Shown here piece by piece: positions 12,537-20,696 of a DNA stretch of 64,000 nucleotides (positions within the stretch are counted from its first letter, which is position 1; each line of letters begins with the position of its first letter). This DNA is from Acorus gramineus (taxonomy: Eukaryota; Streptophyta; Magnoliopsida; Acorales; Acoraceae): positions 21,633,615 through 21,697,614 of the forward strand of contig CM060850.1 of NCBI GenBank assembly GCA_030737835.1, written 5' to 3'. The translations under genes were made by a program, and so were the position numbers. The notes under the pieces were generated by a model. That model did no database searches and was not told where the DNA came from. It worked only from the letters and a program-made list of their open reading frames with translations.

Positions 12537-12809
12537 AGTATCTGGATTGAGAAGATTTTTGAATGTTGTTGTGATCTGAACAATGTCCTCAATATTTATG
12601 TTTTTTTATGTTTTATGAACACAGTTTATCTTTGTTTAATTATTCAGTATGTAGGATAGCTTTATCAAGTGTTATGTTTATGTACTGAATTCTCTGGATG
12701 CTTTGTGTTTGTTAGGTGGGTTTATGTATCATGAATATGTGGAACCTTGTGTTTGTTAGGTTGTATTATGTATTATGAATGTGGATGCTTGTGTTTGTTT
12801 GGGTTTATG
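12537..12809 (+). other. Harbinger spacer with short internal repeats
   Basis: This is the region between ORF1 and the solo LTR. It contains repeated phrases such as CTTGTGTTTGTTAGGT and ATGTATTATGAATGTGG that continue on the far side of the LTR (from 16226), so this spacer was split by the insertion. Confidence 0.7.
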
Positions 12810-13075
12810 TGTTATATTTGTGTCACTTTTAACCTGCTGGTAACCGTTAGAGCGTTCTGGCAGTTTTTCAATTTTTTTTTCGGTTTTCGATCGGAACCGC
12901 TAATTTTTGGACTGTTAGCTATCGTCCTGAGTTAGAGGACTCCGATTGGAAATCTAGCTGCATATTTGGTGCCCTGGTGCCATTTTAGGCCTCTCACAAA
13001 AATTTCGTCGAATTCCGGTAACGTTTTCAAAATTTCACAGTTTTGGGGCGTATCCGGGTATTTTAAGTGACTCGC

Positions 13076-13083
13076 TATATAAA
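13076..13083 (+). promoter_or_regulatory. TATA box of the LTR
   Basis: TATATAAA, about 265 bases from the LTR start, followed within about 30-60 bases by a pyrimidine-rich stretch suitable for initiation. The following 3.1 kb would be R/U5. The downstream sequence joined to this promoter is the Harbinger transposase, so read-through into it is conceivable. Confidence 0.5.
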
Positions 13084-13389
13084 TGGAATCTAAAATTTGA
13101 TGGGCACTATTCATCATCTCCCTCCTTGAGCTCTCTCTCTCCCTTCTCCATTTTTCTTGATTTTGAGCCCCTTGGAGGGCTTGAAACAAAAAACCTAAAG
13201 CACAGAAAGTGTAGATCGGGTCCCGATCTACACCTCGGTGCTTTCAAATCCGAATTCCGGCGAGTTTTGCCCCTCCATCCCCCCTCTCTTCTCCTCTGTT
13301 TTGGCCCATCTCAGAGGTGGGAGTAGATCCGGGCGTTGGAAGCCTTTTGGGAGAGGTTTCGGTGCGCGGAGAGCGTCCGGACTTCGCTT

Positions 13390-14560
13390 CCTCCCTTGGT
13401 AAGCCTCTTTTTCCCTCTTTTTCTTGCATAGATGTATGTTAGGAGGGTGGGAATGAGGTTGGGTGGTGGTCGGCGGCGGTGGGTGGCCGTCGGGGGGCTG
13501 TGGTGGTGGTCGGAGGCCTTGGAGTGGCCGGTGGAGGGAGCTGGGCTGACCGGGCAGATTGGGTGGCTGTCCCGGGAGGGTTGGCAGCACAGCAGACGCA
13601 GCAGGCGTGCAGCGGCAGGGCGCGCGCGGGCGTGCGCTCAGGTTGGCGCTGGGCGTGCTGGGTGCTGGGCGTGCAGGGCATACAGGGTAGAATGGCAGGG
13701 CTAGCTCGGGTAGGATGGCTGGGCTGTGCGCGCGGGCAGACCGGGCTGGCAGGCTGGGCGCGCAGGCGAGCAAGGCAGGAGGTGCTCGGGCATCAGGCGA
13801 GCAGTGCCGGGCGTGCAGGCGAACGGTGCTCGGGCCACTCGGCGATCCGCGCAGGCAGGCAGCGCGGGCAGCAGCGCGGGTAGGCTGGCAGACGCGTTGG
13901 GTGCGTGCTGCCAGGCGCGCTGGGCACGTGTTGCGCGGGCATGCGCGTGGGCGCTGGGTGAGGGTCCCGGGTGCTGGGTGCTGGGCGCTGAGCGCTGGGA
14001 GCTGGTCGCGGATACCGGGTGTGCTGGGCGAGGGTGCTGAGCGCTGGGCGCAGGGGCGCTGGGCGCTGGGCACCACAGAGGTGCATGCGCGCGGGGCGCT
14101 GGGCAGAGGCAGGCGTGCGCGCGGTGAGGAGGGCAGAGGCGGAGGCGTGCTGGGCGCAGGCGTGGGGGTGCAGTGGGTGCGAGCAGGTGGTGCGCGCGGG
14201 TAGAGGCTGGTAGGTGCGCGCGAGTGCGCGCGGATAGGGGCTGGAGGTGCGTGCGGGGTGCGCGCGGGGCGAGGCGCTGCGCACGGGGCGTGCGGGGTGC
14301 TCGCGGGCCAGCGCGGGGCGTGCGGGGTGTGCGCGGGCGGCTGCGCTGGAGCGCAGGGGTGCGCGGTGCACCAGGGAGGCTCGGCGGCGTGTCCAGGCGG
14401 CGGGCAGGGGTCCGACTGTGCGCGGGGTACGTGGGCTGAGGCGCGGCGGTGCACCCGGGCGGTCGAGTGGCCGTGCGGGTGGTTGCCGGCCGTGCGGGTG
14501 GTTGCCGGAGTGCTCGGGCTAGCGTGCGTGCGGGTCGTATGCACGTTTGCCCGAGTGTTG
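13390..14560. other. Extremely GC-rich, G-skewed block in the LTR
   Basis: The plus strand is a long run of GGGCGC, GCGGGG, GCTGGGC and GCAGGC words with strong G over C bias. Long reading frames occur on both strands (the longest is antisense, 13228-14544), but their translations are monotonous Ala/Pro/Arg/His or Arg/Gly/Ala, as expected when stop codons are depleted by base composition. I treat it as non-coding LTR sequence. Confidence 0.7.
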
Positions 14561-15452
14561 GGTGTTTGATTTTGGGTTTTGTGTATTTTTGAGTGTTTAG
14601 CAGTATTTGAGGATTTTACTCATCAGTTGATGCACTGTCTTGCAGATCTCGGTGGACGGTCGCGTGTCGATCCGATCTTCGGTGAGTGGGACGATCCAAC
14701 CCAGTAGGGAGGCGTTACATGCACTTGGGCGTGTACCGTCCTCCCCTGGGGCACCATAGTAAATATTAATCGGTTTAATATGAAAAACTATGTAAGCATG
14801 ATAATGTGTAGTATGCATGCCACCCTAGACTTTGTATGCTAGGGACTTATACCCTTAGGACCCGTGTGAGAGCATGCACCCTGTTATCATGTTTCCATGC
14901 TAGGAAAGCCCCGACCGATGCATGTTCCTATTTAGTTTAATTTAATGAGTAATAAAATGCGAGCATGTGATTATTAGCCGTCTTAGTGAATATTATAGGG
15001 GAGGGGCCTCGCGAGGACAGCGGTGAGACCCGGGCTAGGGTACTCCGTGTTCCTTGTTTGGTTGTCGGGATGTCCTATATCGGGACCTCACGCTGCCCTC
15101 CCAAGGATTCTTTCCCCGTTAATATTCCAACCTTGTTATAACTATTATGCATGTTCCCCGCATCTCAGTTATGCGCCCTGAAGGAATTCTGAGGAATTCA
15201 GGACATTAGAGTTGGTAGGATGTGTTGTCTGCGGATCCGAGTGGATCATATGCGATGGATAGGCTGTTCTGTTCCCTTTGTTGGATCCTTTAGAGACTAC
15301 CCCGGCGTTGGAAAGGTCGTCCCGTGCAGGGGCTCCCATCAGTAGGCGCCTCCTGATTTGGTAGAAGGACTGTGCTGAAAGTGGGAGTGGCCAAACGACC
15401 TACGGAGTGAGGAGAGACTATCGGTGGACCAAGGGTGATCAACAGCCTAGTC

Positions 15453-15695
15453 AGTCCCAAGAGCCTAGGTCACCTATTGAGGGTGAGGGTGAGGGTATGG
15501 TGGGCCGGCGATGTGGCGACCCACTGGATTGTAAGTCCCAATATCCTTGGTCACCCAGTGAGGGTGAGGGTGAGGGTGTAGCAGGTGGCGGTAGCGACCC
15601 GCTGGTTTTGTGTAACTAGTCCCAATATCCTTGGTCACCCAGTGAGGGTGAGGGTGAGGGTGTAGTGGGTTGGCGGTAGCGACCCACTGGATTGC
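15453..15695 (+). repeat. Three tandem repeats of 81-84 bp with GAGGGT sub-repeats
   Basis: Units begin AGTCCCAA at 15453, 15534 and 15618. Each contains TTGGTCACCCAGTGAGGG or close, a (GAGGGT)3 run, and GCGACCCACTGG. The array lies in the 3' part of the solo LTR. Confidence 0.88.
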
Positions 15696-16502
15696 GGAGT
15701 TGTTGCCATTTTGTGGCTTTGTGTAATGTGTTTGTGGATTAATGATAACTGGTTTTGGTTAATATGAATTGTGGGGCATGGGTTGTGCTGTTCACTGAGC
15801 GTGTGGCTCACCCCTCGCATAATATTTTTCTCCAGAGTCATCTGAGTCGGATCTGGAGGAGGAGCTCCCCGAGGGACTTCATCAGTAGCGGAGTAGCGCC
15901 ACGTCCCGCGAGTATCAGAGGCTATCAGCATCACTTGTGCTTGTATGTATTATTTTCCGTGCTTGGGCACGTGTTTGTGTATTATTTGGATGTCTTTGTA
16001 TATATTGGCTCTCACAGGACATATGATTATGTATCGAGTCTGTAGTATGTTTTGATTACAGATTCAGCCTTTTTAGCTTCCGCATTTGGTGTATATATTA
16101 TGTCAGCCCTGCTTTTATCTGTGTTGTCATTTTAGTCGTTGTGTGAGTATGTTATTGAACTCTTGTTACTGATATCATATATACACTTGCCGCGTCCCGG
16201 GGTCGGCCGGCCCTGGGGCGTGACATTATGTATTATGAATGTGTGGGTGCTTTTGTTTATTAGGTGGAATGAAGCATTTTATTTGTCTGGATGCTTGTGT
16301 TTGTTGTGTTTATGTGAAATTGAATAGACAAGTGAAATTGAATGTCTATTTCATTGTTTCTATTCATGTCTTTTGGTGTGGAAGTAAGAACTCAAGAGGA
16401 CCTTTCCCCTATCATTATTTATGGCCTTCTCATGTGTTTGTTAGCAACACTATATATGCTATGCTTATATTGTTTGTGGATGCATTCTTTAAGGTATTAG
16501 GA

Positions 16503-17745
16503 ATGTGGACTCCACATAATATCATCATCTTCCTCCTTATTGTGTATTACATACATCACAAGTTTGGTCATCGTAGGGTGCCAAGAGCAGTGCGTGATGG
16601 GGTTCTGAGTGGCCATGATTATGTTGATGGAATACTAAGGGGCCATCCACGCCCATGTCAAGAATTATTTCGCATGGATCAACATGTGTTCCGACGATTG
16701 GCAGATTTATTCCGGAGGGAAGGTTGGTTGGAGGACACAAGGAACATGTGGATCGAAGAACAATTAGCTATATTCCTCACTATCGTTGGACATAATTCGA
16801 CAAACAGATATTGCCAGGACCGATTTCAACACTCTGGGGAGACCATATCCCGTCAGTTTAGGGAGGTCCTATCGGCATGCTTGAAATTAAGCAAGTTGGT
16901 TATTCATCCACCCGATTTGTCAAAGACACCCATCCAAATCTTAAACAATCATCGATTTTACCCAGCGTTCAAGGTAATAAACATTATTTCATGAATGTAC
17001 TTGAATTGTGCCCTCATAGTAAAGTTTGGAAGTTTAATCATATGGGTAATTAAACATTGATATGTAGGATTGTGTTGGGGCTATAGATGGAACTCTTGTC
17101 CACGCGATCATAGAGACAGAGAGTCAAGTGCCATTCCGGGGGCGCAAGGGGGATTGCATGCAGAATGTTCTTGCTATCTGCTCCTTCGACATGCAGTTCA
17201 CCTATGCTGAGGCCGGTTGGGAAGGAACGGCGCACGATTCACGTATCCTTTCCGAATGCATCCGAGACCCTTCAAGGAATTTTCCAATGCCACCTCCAGG
17301 AAAATATTATGTAGCTGACGCAGGGTATAGCAACAATAGGGGATTCCTCACACCATATCGAAACGTGAGGTATTGGTTGGGTGATTATAGGGGCAGATCA
17401 GGACCACAAAATAAGGAGGAGCTATTCAATTTTTATCACTCTTCATTGCGCAATGTCATAGAACGCACTTTTGGAGTGTGGAAAGCGCGATTCCCCATAC
17501 TGAAGAAGATGGCATCTTATTCTTTTGACATCCAGGTACGGATCGTCATTGCAACAATGGCTATCCATAATTATATTCGAAGGGAAAATCAGGCTGATAC
17601 CCTCTTTCGCGAATTCGAAAACACGAATACAGATGAGGACCGTAGCGCTGAAACACTATATGCCCCAATCCAACCGGAGAGAGATCAGATAGAAATGAAT
17701 AGAACCCGAGATCAGATAGCCGATCTACTAATGGCTAGGCGCTAG
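16503..17745 (+). CDS. PIF/Harbinger DDE transposase (two exons)
   Basis: This is the nuclease that would cut and join the transposon ends. Exons are 16503-16973 (donor TTCAAG/GTAATA) and 17068-17745 (acceptor GATATGTAG/GATTGT), both in phase 0, giving 382 residues with no internal stop, which is within the usual size for the family. Motifs: N-terminal RRVPRAVRDGVLSGHDYVDG, the helical CRYCQD-like region (NSTNRYCQDRFQHSGETISR), then the DDE_Tnp_4 catalytic core. Catalytic residues are D164 (GAIDGT), D241 (ADAGY) and E289 (ERTFG). The start is the ATG of MWTPHN; the frame is open further upstream, so the N-terminus is uncertain. The solo LTR ends about 280 bases upstream, so this gene is now separated from the element's own promoter and ORF1. 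It ends 94 bases before the GRF gene. Confidence 0.9.
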
Positions 17746-17839
17746 GGGATTTTTTTTTCTTGTATCCACGCCCATTTTTTTTCTATTGTAATATTAATAT
17801 TGTAACAATCCTGTATAATTTTGTAATATTTTTGATAGC

Positions 17840-18270
17840 ATGAAGAACGAAAATTCAGAGATTGAGTGCGCCTGTGGACGAGGACCGATGGTCCTCTTGA
17901 TGGCTAGGACTTCCAAGAACTATGGCCGATGGTTTTTGAGGTGCCCAGCAAGATTGGTAAGTCATATACAGTGTAAACCCTCTTGAATTGCTAATTATGT
18001 CCCTTTAAACATATGTGTCATTTAACGTGTGATGTAATTTGTTGTCATTCATGTAATCAGGAACACCCACAATGCTTCGTGTGGGTTGATGAATTGCGTC
18101 GGGCGCACGGACCCGAGGCTTACCAGGTGCCAGCTCAGGAGAAGGTTGAGAAGGCCGCCGCAGTTCAACGCCCCATAGGGATACTCATCTTTGGATGTTG
18201 TTCATGCTTATGTATCATATTGATGGTGTTTGTGATCTTTTTTTTGCTTGTACTCTTGGCCATCAAATGA
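17840..18270 (+). CDS. GRF-type zinc-finger protein with C-terminal membrane anchor
   Basis: Two exons, 17840-17956 (donor AGATTG/GTAAGT) and 18061-18270 (acceptor GTAATCAG/GAACAC), both in phase 0, encode 108 residues. Residues 10-50 match the GRF zinc-finger pattern: CACGRG, then SKNYGRWFLRCP, then QCFVWVDE; the three cysteines and the aromatic-rich C-terminal part fit this nucleic-acid-binding finger. Residues about 78-107 are an unbroken hydrophobic run (GILIFGCCSCLCIILMVFVI and onward), predicting a single tail-anchor membrane helix. The gene lies inside the Harbinger borders in the same orientation and 94 bases after the transposase stop. It is either a normal third gene of this element group or a captured host gene; I cannot tell which. 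No defect is visible. Confidence 0.75.
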
Positions 18271-18999
18271 CTGTAGAAGTTGGATTATGAAACCAGCACT
18301 GTAATGTAAATATTTACTGCTCTGAAACTTTTTTTTATTTGAGAATGTTGTAACATTCTCATGTATTTATCTATTGTAGCATGAAAATATATGCAGCATA
18401 AGTATTATATTTGTGTGCTTGGAGGAATTTGATGATCTACAGGTTTTTATTTTTGAATCATAAAGTGTTGTAATATTATTCTCTTGTATTTATAATGTGT
18501 AGCATGACAGGATATGCCACTTTGTCGTTATTAGGTGAGAGTTGTAAAAAAAATTTGACAGGTATGTGATTACTATGATATTTCAAATATGGTAAATATA
18601 GATTGCATATTTACCACATCATAAAAAGCACATATGTCTTGAGTTATTTTTTTAAAATCTATATAAGCTTGTATCAGGTTCTAACAAGTAATCAAAGTGT
18701 AGTATCTAATAATTTATTAAATAGACATATATCAAAGTATCTTTTTTTAATAAATAGAAAAAATAAGCAAATAATCAAGTTTTCAACCAAACATCAAATT
18801 ACATTCAGCACTTATTAAATGGACCAAAACACCCTTATCATAAGCTCTACTCTTTAGTACTGAACCAAACACACTTATTTGCAATAAGTGTTTATAATTT
18901 TCGCTGAACCAAACAGTTTTTCTTCTGAACTGATTAAAACTTATCAGAACTTATACAATCTGCACTTATAAATCAGGACTTAAAATCAGCTTTCCGCTA
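18271..18999 (+). other. Harbinger 3' tail with repeated subterminal motifs
   Basis: This AT-rich tail has no gene. Near the end, ACTGAACCAAACACAC (about 18861), GCTGAACCAAACAG (about 18903) and the terminal GCTAAACCAAACGG form a series of CTRAACCAAAC motifs. Such subterminal repeats are typical binding sites for the element's own proteins, an inference here. Confidence 0.5.
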
Positions 19000-19013
19000 A
19001 ACCAAACGGCCCC
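19000..19013 (-). repeat. Harbinger right terminal inverted repeat
   Basis: AACCAAACGGCCCC, the exact reverse complement of the left end, followed by the TAA target duplication at 19014-19016. Confidence 0.93.
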
Positions 19014-19016
19014 TAA

Positions 19017-19937
19017 GTCTGAACTGAATATGAAAATTTAGGTGTACAATTATCAAGATTAACCCTACAACATCCTAGGGAATGATGCATACTGACTTCT
19101 TTTTCTTTGTACAGGGATCCTTGAGGGGATGCAATGCAAGGTCTCACCCTGTTTTACTAACTCTATTTTACTTTGGGTCAGCATGGATCCCACAAACTAA
19201 CAATGGGCTAAACATGTAAAATAAGCCCAAAAGGCTTTTTCGAAAAGAAAAAAAAAATTTACCGACCAAGAAGGCTTGAACCAGGCTCTCCCTGTTGGGG
19301 AGGGATGTTCACTACCACTATGGCGAAGTGGGGCCGGATAATGATGCATAGTGTACCAGTTTTTTATTTTTTTTTTATTTTTGCATTGGCCCATCAGATA
19401 AATTAACACAATTACATATGGGTCAGTCCACGATCAACTACAAGAATGCAGTCTTCATGCTATCCATCACACAAAATAAACATGTATCCCGGGGGGATAG
19501 CTGTAGTCTTTATTAAATTTTTATAATAAAACATGCATTCATTTATTGAAATACATATAATTATAAAAAATAAAATATAGATTAAGATATACAAATATAT
19601 TTTTTAAAAAATAAAATAATCCTAATTTTGTACATTTTGATAGTGAGCGTAAGTATACACTACATGCAGTGTATATTTCACTATCGCAATGTAAAGACAG
19701 ATGGAGATCACTTCTGAACTGCGGAAAGAATTGCAATATATCAACCGTCAGAATCTAAATTCTCTTGTCCCTACACTCCGCACACTCCAATATCAAATAC
19801 CAATCCCCATTTGCTTAGTTTGGAAACAGATTGCTTTAATCCCCATTTGAAAACGGGTCTAAAGAGTTTTTGAATTTGTAAGAATAAGACTGAGTTTGTA
19901 GGAATAAGGCACATGATTCTATACCTTGAATCACTTA
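19017..19937. other. Intergenic DNA with a tRNA-like fragment
   Basis: No gene is seen. On the minus strand, 19336-19261 contains TAGTGGTAGTG and GGTTCAAGCC, the A-box and B-box arrangement of a tRNA-derived repeat, but no cloverleaf was found. The segment 19380-19470 (CCATCACACAAAATAAAC and preceding text) is similar to 30000-30060, so a dispersed repeat is present. Confidence 0.4.
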
Positions 19938-20390
19938 GCCCCCGTTTGGAACATGAATAAGCCGCCGGATAACCTAGTATTGGCTGGAATAGGGGTTTTA
20001 ACACGTTTGTTTGCCTGGTATAACTTGGGATATCTTATGCAGAATAAGCTGGTATAAAGTGGTATATAGATTCCAACCAACCCCTGGAATTAAAATTATC
20101 CTAGGTTATTCTACCCGAAGAATATGTGGACCCATTGTCAAATCAACCGTCATCACCTCTTATAAATCATCTGTTAAATCAACTATCATTATTTTTTCAC
20201 CTTTTATAAATCTTTATCCTTATTTTATTCACCTTTTACTTAAACAACAAAACATTTATTCTTACGTTTATCAACGAAAATAATTTAAAACACAACCAAA
20301 CACAAAATCACTTTATCCTTATTTATACCCACTTATGTCGAAATAAATGTATACCCAATAATAAATCATATTCCTGTTCCAAACGGGGCT
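19938..20390. mobile_element. MITE, about 453 bp, Harbinger/Tourist-like
   Basis: The left end GCCCCCGTTTGGAACATGAA pairs with the right end TTCCTGTTCCAAACGGGGCT with one gap and a few mismatches. The flanking triplets are TTA at 19935-19937 and 20391-20393, a TWA target duplication. It has no coding capacity. The GTTTGG end is like the nearby large Harbinger element, but the two are not close relatives beyond that. Confidence 0.75.
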
Positions 20391-20696
20391 TTAGTCTACT
20401 ACTCCTTTGTCTATATTAGAGTGATGCATCCTCCTTTTCTGTTACCATAATCTTATTCTTGATGCTATATTATGTGCCCTTCAATGATATAATCTGGTCT
20501 ACATTTTCTTTTGCATGTTTGCTTTCCAATTATGCACATCACTGTGAAGTGTGAACACCTAACACTTGATTTGCATTATTACATCACTGATGGATCCAAC
20601 AACCAAGTGAAGCCTTCAATATAAAATTTTATTTCAGATCAATTATCATACATGAAACAATAAGTATACAACAAATTGCAACATGAAAGGTAGACT
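20391..20696 (-). other. 3' untranslated region of the polygalacturonase-like gene
   Basis: This AT-rich sequence follows the stop codon on the minus strand. No gene is seen. It runs up to the MITE target duplication, so the MITE sits at or just beyond the 3' end of this gene. Confidence 0.4.

Larger units (their letters stand above)
12810..16225. mobile_element. Solo LTR, 3.4 kb, probably Ty3/gypsy
   Basis: The insertion starts TGTTATATTTGTGTCAC and ends GGGGCGTGACA (TG...CA). It is flanked by TTATG at 12805-12809 and 16226-16230, a 5-bp target duplication as left by LTR retrotransposons. No gag or pol and no second copy of the left end is visible, so it reads as a solo LTR left by recombination. 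A TATA box lies at 13076, about 265 bases in. The stretch 13390-14560 is extremely G/C-rich; 15453-15695 holds a tandem repeat. The gypsy assignment rests on the length and the GGGGCGTGACA end, not on coding sequence. The age is later than the Harbinger insertion. Confidence 0.78.
8212..19013 (+). mobile_element. PIF/Harbinger DNA transposon, 10.8 kb, with a nested solo LTR
   Basis: The element begins GGGGCCGTTTGGTT at 8212 and ends with the exact reverse complement at 19000-19013, a 14-bp perfect terminal inverted repeat. The flanking triplets at 8209-8211 and 19014-19016 are both TAA, the TWA target duplication typical of PIF/Harbinger. Inside, all on the plus strand, are a Myb/SANT-like ORF1 (11560-12536, broken), a DDE transposase (16503-17745, intact by reading) and a GRF zinc-finger gene (17840-18270). 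A 3.4 kb solo LTR (12810-16225) was inserted later; without it and its duplicated target site the element is about 7.4 kb. A promoter-like stretch with TATA box and untranslated exon lies near 8460-8831. Loss of ORF1 suggests this copy is not autonomous now, though its transposase may still be usable. Confidence 0.93.

Noticed and set aside
13228..14544. 438-residue antisense frame and several plus-strand frames in the GC-rich block
   Set aside because: Translations are monotonous Ala/Pro/Arg/His or Arg/Gly/Ala, and all frames are open together; this is stop-codon depletion by G/C content within an LTR, with no domain.
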